This document shows, piece after piece, positions 1 through 11,949 of a stretch of DNA of 64,000 bases (positions within the stretch are counted from its first letter, which is position 1; each line of letters opens with the position of its first letter). The stretch comes from Sisyra terminalis (taxonomy: Eukaryota > Arthropoda > Insecta > Neuroptera > Sisyridae): positions 45,694,001 to 45,758,000 of the forward strand of contig OY292278.1 of the NCBI GenBank assembly GCA_958496175.1, read 5' to 3'. Both the position numbers and the translations under genes were made by a program. The notes beneath the pieces were generated by a model that saw only the letters and a list, made by a program, of their open reading frames with translations, did no database searches and was not told where the DNA came from.

Positions 1-2040
1 AACATCGAAATTGTGTCGGATTTAAATAGAATTGTATTGAATGAGTTTAAGGCTACCGTTTAGTTTATATTAATAAAAACATTTAGTTTATGGGTGATGT
101 GAAAAGAAAGCTGTCAAGTGCGTGACGGATTACATATTCAGCAGTGTTTTTGTGGTTATGATGAAAAGATACCAATTAAATGGTAAATTTAACACAAGAG
201 TTAACGAGAAAGTCGAGGAAAACATTTGTGTATATGAATTTCTCTGGAAATATAAAAACATTGGGGTTTAAAGTATAAAACGGTATTGTGGCTTTAATCA
301 GTATCACCTGGCTATTGAACGATGGATAAAGATGAATCCATAAAAAAAAAGGTACAAGCATAATCTGCAAATGCACTGAAATTCATCAAAGTATGGTCTC
401 AAATTTGGGTGCAAATTAGGAAGTCATACGATGACAGAAATCCTTAAATCTTGTGTTAAAAAAATCGAAAATTTCACTTATATTAAAGTTAGCAGATTTT
501 TCCAGAAATAATGGTTAAATAGTTAACACTAAATTTCAGACAGGTGATATTAATTTTCTAATGCTTTCGGTAAAAGCTCAAATGACTCATTTTTTGGTTA
601 GTGATATCCCAAGTACTTATAAATTGGCTGTATTTTAGGCTTGCCGGAATAAGAAAATATAATGGTTAATAATCAAAAAATGGATCAAAGTGGCATTGAG
701 GGAAGCCAAATCAACACTAGTGGTCAGTTTAAGCACAAGAGGAGGCTATTATCAATGAAATTGTAAGTAAATACAAAAGAGTTTTAATTTAGGTTTGGAT
801 CCAAATGGTGAATTAGATTTTCCAAGTGGAATAGAATTTCTATTAAAATTCAAACCAGAGAAGAAAAAACATCCAATAGATTTAAATCCATAAGAAGAAA
901 ATGGGGATGATTTCCGAAAACGTGTGGCAGTAAGACATTGGAACATTGGGGTTATGAAAAATCAAATGTTCATTTTCCCAAGTTCAATTTCAAAAAAAAA
1001 TTGTGCAGGTTTTTCTACAGAATTTTCATAATCTCGAAGTACTTTGGACTTGCGTTTTTAATAGAAAGTTGAGCTTTTCTAGCGATGCGGGTTTTCTCCC
1101 AAAAGTTGGTATTTTCCTTAAACTTTTCCGCTTTGGAAGTAGCAAAAGGTTGTGAAGATCAATTTCAATGAATACAATAACAGATAAAGGTGTTATTTTT
1201 TACAATATGGGAACAAATAAAATACCGAGATTTATAAGCTTTAAATTGGTTTCCCACAAATCTAAGCATTTTCTTCGTTTTGCTTCATACCAATGGTACG
1301 TAATTTTAAGAGTATATTCTTTATTAATCGTAAAACCTTTCGAAAAGAATTTACGATGCACCACGCCATTGTAATTGAAGAAAAAAGGAATAAAACATTT
1401 TTTTTCCAAATTATTGTATTGGCTCTTCTGACCACTTTCATTAGAATGCCTGAGCTGTGGTATTGACGTCATATCTTTGTTACCATGTTTTGTCTTTAGT
1501 TATGGCCATTTTGAATAAATTTGGATCGTTAAACTCCTCCTGCACCATAGTCTTGCGATGAATTTCAGGTTAAAAATAAGCAATTTTGGAACAAAATTAT
1601 CAAGCATACGAAAACACATAACACATAACTTTTATATCTTCAAAGATATAATGCTAAGGGGGTGATAGAACCAAAAGTTGTTGAGGACATATGTAACCAT
1701 ATAATTAAAAAGGATATCGTATTTTGTATTTCGTATATTGTATATTGTATTTTACTCGGGAAATTTAAAAAATCAAATTAATTTTTGATGTCATCTCGTA
1801 CATTTGAAAGTCATTGAATTTAAATAGTTTTTAATGTACCATACTTGTCCTTTTTTGTTTTGCATCTCTTTACTTGTTTCTAAATATTTATCATCTTTTC
1901 ATTGAGCAATGATTCTGGAATTACAACAAATTTGAAGATCAAAACATGGAAACTTCCCTCATAATTTTTTTCGTAAACTCCTTCACATAAAGAATGATTT
2001 GATGCCATATCTTGCAAACTACCCTTTTCTTCTAATAATC
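1..2040. other. AT-rich DNA without recognisable gene
   Basis: All reading frames are short and none shows a domain I recognise. The stretch has many A and T runs and no clear long repeat or hairpin. I see no promoter or exon pattern that I could defend. Confidence 0.5.
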
Positions 2041-2044
2041 TCCC

Positions 2045-2300
2045 CCCCCAAATATTTAAAAATTGGCAAGAAAAAGATACACTTGTGATTTGATAATTTG
2101 TATTGAAATCATCGTAAAATTTGTTTATTTTTTTCTATTTTTTTGGTCTCTTTTACCCCCTTGCTCGATATTATAACACTTTTGTATTATCCTTTTCGAT
2201 CATGCTCAAAGTACTCGAAACTTCCTTTCAAAAAAATAATATATCTTTCACAAGTGTATCTTTTTCAAGTGTAAATGTTTTTGATAAATATTTTTCGAAC
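2045..2300. repeat. Small imperfect inverted repeat
   Basis: The left arm carries GAAAAAGATACACTTGTGA near 2070 and the right arm carries its reverse complement near 2250. The match continues weakly outwards through AT-rich sequence. It could be a decayed hairpin element; no target duplication is visible. Confidence 0.4.
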
Positions 2301-2589
2301 AAGTGACCCTTTCTGTATTGATAAATAGCTAATTTATATGTAAGATACATATTAGTATAAGTAATCAATTGTGTATAATATTATGCAGTATGTATAAATA
2401 GCCAATTTGGCTAATGTTCCTTTTAGCAGCACCAATATCTGGCAATGTTGCATTTTCTACTTTGTTTTTAAATTGATTCACAAGTAAATCAGGTCATAAT
2501 GAAAATTTACTGACAAAGGAGCAAATTATACGATATTGGAATTGATTTAACAAAAAAATCGTTTGTGAAATTAAAAACCAAGTAGAAAA

Positions 2590-2960
2590 TACATCGTCGC
2601 AAAATGTTGATGTTGCTAAATGGGATATGAGCCACCAATTTAATCTATTTTTTGAAAAGTAGTAACTTTCTGGGAAATATTCACAGTTCAACATTTACAA
2701 AACTGACAAAGAGTAAGATAAGAAGCGATTTAAGGAAAGTGAAATGACAATTGAAACCAATGACAATAATCTATTAGTTCAAAATCGAGACACTAATTGT
2801 TTTATTGATATGACACTCATATGTATGTGTTAACATTCTTTATTCTTTGCCTTTGTCACCAAATTTGCCTATTGGATTGATATTTAAAGCAAAAGTGTTT
2901 CTAATTATATATGTTTTAGTTACAACAAACTACTAACAACAAATGTGCCATCTCGGGCAC
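2590..2960 (-). repeat. Dispersed repeat S, copy 1
   Basis: Read on the minus strand this matches two plus-strand segments near 28.45-28.86 kb and 29.29-29.42 kb. Shared pieces, in order, are a block near GACAAAGRCAAAGAAT, then TTTCAACTGTCATTTCACTTTC-like sequence, then TTTGTCAGT, then GTGAATATTT and AAAGATTAAATTGG. The order is kept in all copies while the spacing drifts, so this is an old interspersed repeat. I see no coding potential and cannot name the family. Confidence 0.55.
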
Positions 2961-3020
2961 TACTGGATGATGCTATGACAGTGTATTAAAACATTATTTT
3001 TTCACACCAAATAAGTATAA

Positions 3021-3440
3021 TCTTAAGGCTAATCACAGGTGCCCAGTGGTACATTAGTAACCACACCATACATCAAGACCTGAAAATTGAATGCGTACAA
3101 GATATGATACAAAGCACCTATCATCGGCACGCTCAATCTATCATGGATCACCCAAATCCACTGATCCAAAAAATTGCCAATCATCAGCCCCCACCCAGAC
3201 GTGAAAGAAGACTCAAACGAAAAAGACATACCGATCTGAACTAGTAAATATGTTTTATCCTTTCTCTCTCCCTCTATTGTAAATGTAACTGTTGTCCTAT
3301 GTATTATAAAGTAATGTCAGAGAAGCACCACTGGGTGTATTCCTCCCTCCAAATATCATGTTATTTTTTATAATTCGAATACTAGAACAACTGTAATGTA
3401 CAAATATGTACAATAAAGTTAAGCTATGAGTAAAAAAAAA
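3021..3440 (+). mobile_element. 5'-truncated jockey-clade LINE, 3' end
   Basis: The plus frame from about 3023 to 3243 reads as the C-terminal tail of a jockey-type ORF2: ILRLITGAQWYISN, then TIHQDLKI, and a basic RRERRLKRKRHTDLN ending at a stop. This tail follows the reverse transcriptase domain in jockey-clade elements. A 3' UTR follows with an AATAAA signal near 3412 and a poly-A run ending at 3440. A perfect 12-bp target duplication, AAATAAGTATAA, flanks it at 3009-3020 and 3441-3452. The intact tail, poly-A and perfect duplication mark a recent, heavily 5'-truncated insertion. It has no start codon and cannot act alone. Confidence 0.9.
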
Positions 3441-3452
3441 AAATAAGTATAA

Positions 3453-5125
3453 ATCACCCTATTGACCAAGTAGTATTTTTGCCAGAGTAGTTCGATTTTT
3501 CTTTCGAACTATTTTGATATTGAGGTTCATTCTATTTAAATAGTAAAAGTTAAATCGTTTTCTGAGGGCAGAAAATTAGAAGACAATCGATGGCTGAAAT
3601 AGACCTTAAATAGTCGGTAGGCTATTATAGTTAAATAAAATTTCAGATCAGGAATTTTGATCGACCTTTTTGTACTTATCGAAAAATCCATTTTTTGTCG
3701 TTACAAAAAGTCTGTTTTTATTTTTGCGAGTTAAAGGCAGTAAGACATAACTCACTTTACTACAAAATCACAAAAAAATCCGATTGCACTTTGCCAGAGC
3801 ATTTGTATTTGTCTTGTTGAAGTGATCTTCACTTGTGACAAGCATGAAAAATGAATCAAGTGCTGTACGTTTTATGATTGCAATTGATATGTGAAAGAAA
3901 AAGGTAAGACACACGAAGGACAAGTAAATAGCAGCGAACTACGTCACTGTACACGAGAAAGGGATAATAAGCGTTTGGCAAAACCTGTATTAAACTGTGA
4001 GAATGATGGATCGATTTGTCCACCGAACTAAACCTTGACAAACCGTTACGATTCAGGAAACAAAGCCTGGAACGCCGGGCGGAACAACTGACTTCTTAAT
4101 GGTTCAGCTTCCTTTCCAACTGGAAAGACAGTTTGGAGAAAATGCGAGCAAGGTTAATAATTCCGAACCAACGGAATTTCTACCACGCGTCGCGCCCCAT
4201 GCGTATTGATTTAAATTTTTCTCCATTCAAAAACGAACCACAACAAAACCTACAATCAACCTACATCCCCGTGACTGTACCACCACACCTACCTACCACC
4301 ATTGCTCTTGCCCCGTCAATTAATATTCAAAAAGTTTGATTTCAATACGAAAGCAAGAGGAAAGAAAAAATTTGCCAACATTAATTACAACCGTAATCAC
4401 GCGCTGATGTAATTTTTAAATTCAACTCTCCCAATCCACGCCGCACTTCGCTCAAATATCACGCGATGAAGCTCTTTTATATTGAGGAATCAGGTCAGAT
4501 ATTCTTAACAGATATAAAACTTTCAAGTTTTTCTCTTTCAATTTTAGTAGTACGGAAAAAGAAGGAAACAAAAAAAAAAAAACAGAAAGGAAAACTTTGA
4601 TGAAATTTTGGCATTTTCCATTAACAATGAAATTTATTTGGCACGAGCTTTCGAAAGCTTCTTCCACGTTTCAATGGCACCGTTTTTATTTTATTTGATA
4701 AAGTTGTTTGGTTCAAAACGAACTGGCTTCGGTCTTAAATTGATTTAATACGGTTAGTTTATTCGCGTTATTTTTATATATACTATACCTATATATAAGG
4801 TGAAATTGAAGCAATTGTCTTGAAAATAGTTGCCGAGAAATCCGTTTATCGAAAATATGACAATAACATACGCTCGGAATTGCTGAATCCGATCTAATCG
4901 GAAAAACTGTTATCTATGCAATTCTAGGTGGATTTTGAAAAAGAAAATTTAGTGATATTCAATCAATGTCATTTCAAACTAGCGTTTGAAGGTAGAAATT
5001 TCATAAAAAAATTAATGCAGAAATTGAATTATTACTAGGGGAGACCGGGTACAAAGGTAACAATTTTAACTTTTACCTTGATTTCTGGCTGCGAGTTATT
5101 ATTGCCATTAAATGAATATAACCAC
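3453..5125. other. AT-rich DNA without recognisable gene
   Basis: Short open frames at 3856-4041, 4133-4339 and 4452-4667 show no recognisable motif. The part at 4080-4420 is less AT-rich and not obviously repeated, but gives no domain. I cannot assign function. Confidence 0.45.
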
Positions 5126-6665
5126 TAGACTGATTCAAAAAAAATTATGATTTTTTTTTCTCAATTATATCGAAAATATTGTTGGAAATGACAAAAAAAA
5201 AATATTGTAAAAGTTTAAGTTCTTAATATTAATATTAAGAGGTGCCGCATCGCAAATTTCGATTTTCCATTTAACTAATATGGGAACAATATTCTCTTGC
5301 ACTTTGGAATTTTATAGCTCACGTTGGTGACAATATTTTGGAATAACCAAGGTATATTCTTATAGAAAATTAAACGATCTATAAAAAAGGTCTCTGACAA
5401 GTTTTTGATATATTTATTCCTTCAAAAGTTATTCGAGGTCAAAGTTGAACTAAAGAGAAATTTTACTATTTTTTCAATTTTTTGACGCAACTATAAATTT
5501 TATGAGAAAATTTTATAGGACATTTTTTGTAGAGCACTTTTTTTTCTATAACTTATCTCGTTAAAAGTTTTTGATATTTTTCACAGCTCCTAAGTTATTT
5601 GCATTAAACTGAAAATATTCGTAATTGTATTGTTTTAAATTAATAATCTTCCCTGAATTATTATATTTTTAACATAATTTTTTTTTATTACTTAGAACCT
5701 GTAAAAAATATCAAAAACTTTTATAGAGATAAGTTATAGAAAAAAAGTGCTTTACAAAAAATGTCTCATAAACGTTTGTCATAAAATTGATGGTTGCGTC
5801 AAAAAATTGAAAAAATATTAAAATTTCTCTTCAGTTGAACTTTGACCGCGAATAACTTTTTAAGGAATAAATATATCAAAAACTTGTACGAGACCTTTTT
5901 TGTAGATCGTTTAATTTTCTACAAGAAAATATCTTGGTCATTCCGAAATATTGTCACCAACGTGAGCTCTAAAATTGCAAAATGCAAGAGAATATTGTTC
6001 CCATTATTAGTCAAATAAAATAAAATTTTGTGCAAAATAAAATAAGTACCCAAAAGTAAGTCCAAGTGACGATAGATTAATTTCATATTCAACCCAATTT
6101 TTGTCGATAGCTTGGCTGTATTGATAATTCTCGTAAAACTACTGATTAGATTTAAATTGTTCTGGAGAATAAGAAAATCCTTTAAAACCTGGCCAACAAA
6201 AACAAGGTAATCCTGAGGGAATTCAGGCAACAAAGGTATGAAGAAAACAAAAGGTTTAATGTTTTCATACGTAAAGTATTCAGTTTTCCATTCATTGTGT
6301 AGTATAAGAAGCTCTTTATTAAATGCATTTATTAGGTGCATTTATTAAATGCACTACTCAATCGGAAGAAACTGGGCAGTTAAAGGATGTTGCGAATAAC
6401 TTTTGAAGGAATAAATATATCAAAAACTTGTTCAAAGACCTTTTTTGTAGATCGTTCAATTTTCTACAAGAATATACCTTGGTCATTCCGAAATATTGTC
6501 ACCAACGTGAGCTCTAAAATTCCAAAGTGCAAGAGAATATTGTTCCCATTATTAGTTAAATGGAAAATCGAAATTTGGGATGCGGCACCTCTTAATATTA
6601 ATATTAAGAGCTTAAAATTTCACAGGATTTTTTTTTGGTCATTCCCAACAATATTTTCGAAATTC
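5126..6665. mobile_element. Hairpin element family A, copy 1, rearranged
   Basis: The left end reads TAGACTGATTCAAAA at 5126. Inside follow TTGGAAATGACAAAAA, the palindrome CTTAATATTAATATTAAG (5222-5239), GGTGCCGC, and AATTAAACGATCTATAAAA near 5368. The reverse complement of this arm appears twice: at about 5700-6015, and again at 6386-6665, where it runs through GCGGCACC and the palindrome. Between these two right-arm pieces lies an unrelated segment (6022-6390). The far right terminus is missing and is replaced by a half copy of another palindromic element. I infer a long-hairpin non-autonomous DNA element that was rearranged after insertion. Confidence 0.7.
6022..6390 (+). repeat. Segment shared with 8657-9065, inside hairpin arm
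   Basis: Starting with AAGTACCCAAAAGTAAGTCC, this block matches 8657-9065 along its whole length with small indels, ending near GGGCAGTTAA. The 8.7-kb copy leads straight into a LINE RNase H tail, so this one is probably the same LINE segment. It sits between two partial copies of the family A right arm, which suggests insertion plus local duplication or template switching. A direct repeat of GCATTTATTA near 6325-6350 is internal. Confidence 0.55.
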
Positions 6666-6825
6666 GTATCTGGGCAATACGTCACGAATATTTTTGTTTG
6701 AAATTCTGTTCAAATTTATGTTGGTGGTATGATTTTTATATATTATTATGTTAAATTATACTACATAAATTGGACTGCAATATATTTTATATATTGTATA
6801 CACTATATATGACCCGTTTATTTTG
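6660..6825 (+). mobile_element. Half copy of the palindromic 13-bp-TSD element
   Basis: From ATTCGTATCTGGGCAATACG to TTGTATACAC this matches the right half of the elements at 10941-11402 and 57204-57588. It begins abruptly where the family A arm breaks off. The left arm and the 3' tail are absent. It is a chimeric junction of two hairpin families. Confidence 0.75.
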
Positions 6826-6829
6826 AAAG

Positions 6830-7803
6830 TGGCGTAAGTCCATTTCAAGGAACTAGAACTAAGTTTGTTAATTATTTAACTGCTAAGTTTTCAGAAATTA
6901 CTGATTTCATTTTAGTTGTTAACAAAAACGCCAATTATTCCCTCCTCCTTGGTATCTTATGTTCCTATGGTTAAAAATAATAACACTATAGGGATTGTTT
7001 TTGAAATGAACTTAACTCACTTTCAAAATAAACTGTTCATATTTTGAAATTATAATTTATAACAACCAAAAGACTGTTTTCTGTATTAAGTAAGGAAAGG
7101 AAAAAAGGCTTTAATTTGATTTTTAAGTGGAGAAACTTTAACAAAAATATCAAAATCACTTGATTTTAAAAAAAATAAAAATTTTATCATTGAATTCATT
7201 TTTTTTTATTTGTTTTTCAATGTTTTTTTAAGACTTAATTTCCTTTTAATGTCAAATATGCTTATAAATAGCACGAGCGTATATATTTACTTTTCATTTC
7301 AAGAAAAAAAAATTAGTTAGGTACCTACGCTTAAATTTTAAAAGAGCTAAAAGCTTTTTAAATCTAAAATTCGCTTTTTAATAAAAAGCATCCACGTAAG
7401 TCATTCGAATTGAACAAAAAAAAAAACAACTTTGTAATTTATAAATTTTTAAAATCATTTTTTCGTGAATAATAATTTTGGAAATAATAAAAAAAAAATG
7501 CTCATAACTTCATAACAGCGAAAACAAATTGTTGGACTAATAAAACAGTGAGGAAATATTACACGGAATAATGTAATACATTAACAGCTTTATATTACCA
7601 AGGCATTTGCTTGAAATTTTCCTCTTAAACATTCTCTCAATAACGCCTACGACATTTAAAATGTGATCAACATTTATTATATATATATTCCATAAAAACT
7701 GCCACTTTTATTGTTGTAATAAGCGTTTTCTGTATTTAAATTAAAGTACTGGGAACAAAGAGGAACGCGCGCCAACGACATTGACGTCGTTCCAGAATCC
7801 AGA

Positions 7804-7847
<44 letters not shown>

Positions 7848-8655
7848 GCAGATATTGTAGCGACATTGGGTGATCTCCGTAATTTATTCTGGAAAGGGAC
7901 GATCGAAATTCGCATATTGTTTCGTATTGAATGTGTTGATTTTTTTTTAAAGTACAATGCCAAAAAATCAAAGGATATAAGTGGAATGTATGATATAAAA
8001 ATTTGAAGAGCTTTACAAAAGAATTGGGTGTAGGTGTGGGGTGAAGGACATAATAAATCATCGTTAGTATCGCTTTTGACAAGCATTGTGTAGCAAATTA
8101 TTAATTTGCACTTAGAGTGGTGGAAAAAAATGAAAATAAACGAAAAAAAAAATGCATTTTAAACAAAACTAGACGGAGAATGCAATTTATATTTTTCTTT
8201 TTATTGCATTTTACATATATCACACTTATAAAAAATGAGACAACTTTAGTTCCTCTGGAAAGTAAATTTTCATCGACAATGTTTCAACCAATTTTATTGA
8301 AGCATACTTTTGAAGGATTTTATTTAAATATTCATTAGAAAAAAATATATGTTTTTGTCATTTTTATTGTCGAATTTTGTCAAAGAGAAAGATAACCAAA
8401 AAAAATATTTTCTTTCATTTGTCCTCCAATAAAATTTAAATGATAAGTTGGTATGATTTCGAAACTTTAATAATCAATCAAAAGAAATTTGGTTTCGATA
8501 ATTCCAGACTTTTATAGATATAATCCAGGCTAGAAAACTAATTGTTACAAAAATTGATGAAATCTTTAAAATAAGCAGACTAAACAATTTTTACTCAATT
8601 ATCTAAACTTTTACTTTAAATTGGTCGTAAATTTTAACGTCAAAACCTTCTAGTT
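6830..8655. other. AT-rich DNA with one TA microsatellite, no gene
   Basis: No reading frame here shows a known domain. Frames spanning the TA repeat give only low-complexity Ile-Tyr runs. The region is otherwise unique by eye. Confidence 0.5.
7803..7846. repeat. (TA)n microsatellite
   Basis: An almost uninterrupted run of about 22 TA dinucleotides. Confidence 0.97.
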
Positions 8656-8656
8656 T

Positions 8657-9300
8657 GGAAAATAAAATTAGTACCCAAAAGTAAGTCCAAGTGACGATAA
8701 ATTAATTTCATATTCAACCCAATATTTATCGGAAACTTGGCTGTATTGATAACCTTAGCAAAACTATTGGTTAGATTTAAATTGCCCTGGAGAAAAAGAA
8801 AAACCTTATAATCTGGCCAACAAAATCAAGGTTACCCTGGGGGAAGGAGAAGGGCAATTCAGGCAATAAGGGTATGAAAAAAAATAAAAGATACAAAGCT
8901 TTCATACGTAAAGAATCCAGAGTTCCATTCAAAGGTCCCCTGATGGTGTGTAATATAACAAATAACCATTTTTCACCAATGAAAAATAATCACCAAAGAC
9001 TAATTTTATTTAACGCACTACTCAATCTGAAGAAATTGGGCAGTTAAGGGATGATGGGAAAACAACTTTTGAATTAAGCAAAAGAAACATGAAATCTTAC
9101 AAAAAAATAAGTCAGAGGATAACGAATCTAATAGTCGGTCACTGCGGTCTAAAGAAACATTTATATAAAATTGGAGTCCATATTGCAGTGCAATATGGAG
9201 TGCACATATAATATAGGTGACCCAATATACAGATTCCGTCTGGTAAAAGACGAAACTGCGTTCAACATTCTGTTACAACCCTTTGAATGAATGGAAACTT
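8657..9300 (+). pseudogene. LINE RNase H and C-terminal tail, decayed
   Basis: Broken plus-strand frames resemble the RNase H and zinc-finger tail of I/R1-type LINE ORF2 proteins. Near 8850 a GNSGNKGMKK stretch recalls the GIQGNEKADELAK part of RNase H. Near 9100 a frame reads ITNLIVGHCGLKKHLYKIG, close to the usual LxGLxTGHCxLxxHLxxMG, followed near 9220 by DPIYRFRLVKDETAFNILLQ, like the C-terminal CRFC...DETxxHxLC zinc motif with its cysteines lost. Several stops and frameshifts make it inactive. The first 400 bases are duplicated at 6022-6390. Confidence 0.55.
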
Positions 9301-9409
9301 AAAGAATAAAGGGTAACAACCTATGAAACCTAAGGAGTCGAAGAACTGGACTAAGAACACTCAAAACATGGACTGTTGATATTTGCTCAGCTACTGGATT
9401 TAAAATAAG

Positions 9410-10375
9410 CTATGTACGAAATTCACTATATTTAATTTTAAATCATTGAATAATTGAATGAATATTGATCATTGAATTAGATCATTGAAGATTGGCAAAA
9501 TCACCTAAATGGTAACCAAAAAAGGATAAAGAGTTTGGAAGATTTTCCTATGACCACGAAAGAACTGGAAGGACAAGGGGTTATTGGCGAATAGTTAAAC
9601 ACTTCCTTTTCCTAAAATTAAACCCTTTTTAAAAAATATTAATCAGCAGAGGACAGAATTGAACGATTAAAGGGTTTTATCTTTCACTAGGACAACTCCA
9701 GGCTTCCAGGGCCTTAGAGACATAGTAGAAGTTCCAGTAAATTAAAGGAGAGGTTTTCATTCATTCAACTTATATATATAAACCCTTAGATAAAGCCCTT
9801 AGATAAACACTCTTGATCGTGTAAATTCTAATTTTAAGAGATGTTAGATAAAAATTGGATATCTTAAGTTTTTCTCTATTATGTACGAGATTAACTACAT
9901 TTCATTTTAGATCATTGAATGATTGAATGAATTTTGATCAATGAATTAGATCATTGAAGACTGGCAAAATCGCCTAAATGGTAACCAAACAAGGATAAAG
10001 AGTTTGGAATATTTTTCTATGAGTATGAAAGAACTGTAGAGACCAAGAGTTACTGGCAAATAGTGAAGCCCTTCTTTTAGACCTCTTTTCCCCAAAATTG
10101 GATTCTTTTTATAAAAAAATTGATCAACAGAGGCCAGAATTGAACAAAACAAGAGATGTTATCTTCTACTAGGACAACTCCAGGCTCGTAGGGCTTTAAA
10201 GCCATAGTAAAAGTTCCAAGAGATCAGGGGAAAGGTTTTCATTCATTCATCTTATACTTTGAACTCGGCGCCAAGCGATTGTCATTTTTTTTTGCCTTAG
10301 GGAAGCACTCTTGATCGTGCAAAACTAATTCTAAGAGATGCTGGATAAAAATTGGGTATCTTAGTTTTTGTCCAA
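9410..10375. repeat. Two-copy tandem duplication, period about 475 bp
   Basis: Unit 1 (about 9410-9885) and unit 2 (about 9885-10375) share, in order, ATCATTGAA/GATTGAATGAAT, TGGTAACCAAA, GATAAAGAGTTTGGAA, TAGGACAACTCCAGGC and GGTTTTCATTCATTCA. Shared words are 469-482 bp apart, so indels have accumulated. The array follows the LINE RNase H tail directly and may be its 3' untranslated region. No coding sequence is recognisable. Confidence 0.8.
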
Positions 10376-10789
10376 TTAGGAAAATGACACAAAAAGTAAC
10401 TTTTACAAGAAGTCAAATTTATTTTTATAGGTTGGGAGAGGGGGTGGTAAATTTTGTAACTTATTTATAACAAAAATCACTAGTTATAATAATAAATTAA
10501 TCAATTACATAATCGCCGTTGTGGTTTACGACCTTTTCCCTCCTTTCGACTAATTTTTCGATGGTGTTCCGCCAAAAATTGTCTAATCAAATATCAAAGA
10601 AGCGGTTGAACCAATTTTTAAGGTTCATTTTATTTTTGAAAGTTCCCTCATTTATATAGCTCAACAAAGAGTGTAAAAGATGGCGAAATGTCCGGCAAGG
10701 TTCGAAGAAATCGGTGCATCAGAAGACCCTATCGTAAAAATGTTTATTTTTTTAAAAGGGGCAATTTTTACCTTCTGAATGGATTTCCT

Positions 10790-11945
10790 ATCCTGAATTT
10801 TATAGTTTTTATATTTTTAAAAACCTTTCCATTGTTGACTTCTTTGATACCAGACTGGATAGTTTTTGGACAAAACGACATTGACAAGTTGGTCGACCGG
10901 TAGGTGAAGGCTACAAACAGCAATAACTATTGGCATTTGTGTATACAATATAAAGGATATATTGCGGTCCAATTTATGTAGTATAATTTAATATAATAAT
11001 ATATAAAAATCATACCATTAACATAAATTTGAACAGAAGTTCAAACAAAAATATTCGTGACGTATTGCGCAGATACGTATTTCGAGTGCCAAACAATCTT
11101 CCTCAGCGGTCATCAAGTAGTTTGGATCACTGCGTAACAATACCGTAATCATCACAAAGCAATTACGAAGTGATCCAAACTACTTGATCCCCACTGAGGA
11201 AGATTGCTTGGCAATCGAAATACGTATCTTGGCAATACGTTACGAATATTTTCGTTTGAACTTCTGTACAAAATTATGTTTATGGTATGATTTTTATATG
11301 TTATTATATAAAATTATACTACATAAATTGAACCGCAATATATCCTATTTATTGTACACACAGTGTAACAGTTCAAAGTCAGCGAAAAAATCTTATTTTG
11401 ATTATTGGCATTTGTTTAAAATATTTTTTTTTAAATAAAAACACTATCTAATAATTCCCTAACCTAATATTGAAAGGAATGACTGCTAACCCATGAATTG
11501 GGTAATAAACCAATGAATTTCCTTTTCTCTAACCAAGAATAAACGATTTTTATTTTTTTTCTGAATAAAATCGTAATTTTCAAATTTCCCAGAATTATTG
11601 TTCAATCACAAAAGTGTTAAGAAACATTTTTTATATTTTTTAAAAACATTTCCATTGCAGACTTCTTTGATACCAGAACAGACAATTTTTGGATAAAACG
11701 ATATCGACAAGTTAATCGGCAGATAGGTGAAGGCTATAAACAATAAATATTGGCATTTTTCAAAATTTTTTTTTAATAAAAACGCTACCTACTTACTCCC
11801 GAAGCTAATATTAAAAGAAATGACTGCTAACCCATTAAATTGGGTACTAAACCAATGAATTTTCTTTTCTCTAACCACGAATATTGAAATTTTATTCTTT
11901 TCTGAACAAAATCGTAATTTTCAAATTACCCAAGTTTCTATGAAT
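10790..11945. repeat. Two-copy tandem duplication split by an insertion
   Basis: Words such as GACTTCTTTGATACCAGA, GATAGGTGAAGGCTA, AATGACTGCTAACCCAT and TAAACCAATGAATTT occur in both halves. The halves are about 823 bp apart now, which becomes about 350 bp once the 475 bp of the inserted element and its target duplication are removed. The insertion therefore lies within the first unit only. Confidence 0.8.
10941..11402 (+). mobile_element. Palindromic element with 13-bp target duplication
   Basis: It starts GTATACAATATAAAGG and its first ~200 bp return as a reverse complement in the second half, ending near TTGTACACAC. A single-stranded tail follows: AACAGTTCAAAGTCAGCG, then AAAAAATCTTATTTTGAT. 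The perfect duplication TATTGGCATTTGT lies at 10928-10940 and 11403-11415. The arms meet around ACTTGATGACC / GAGGAAGATTGCTTGGCAA and GAAATACGTATC, a layout I know from Penelope-like terminal repeats. A 13-bp duplication and a 3' tail are unusual for a hairpin DNA element and suggest target-primed insertion. No protein is encoded. Confidence 0.85.
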
Positions 11946-11949
11946 AAAT

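Noticed and set aside
5919..6341. 140-residue minus-strand frame
   Set aside because: It spans a hairpin arm and an inserted repeat segment; the peptide has no known motif and is a shadow of mobile-element DNA.
7736..8086. Open frames of 90-116 residues on the minus strand over the TA repeat
   Set aside because: The C-terminal parts are Ile-Tyr runs from the microsatellite and the rest has no recognisable domain.
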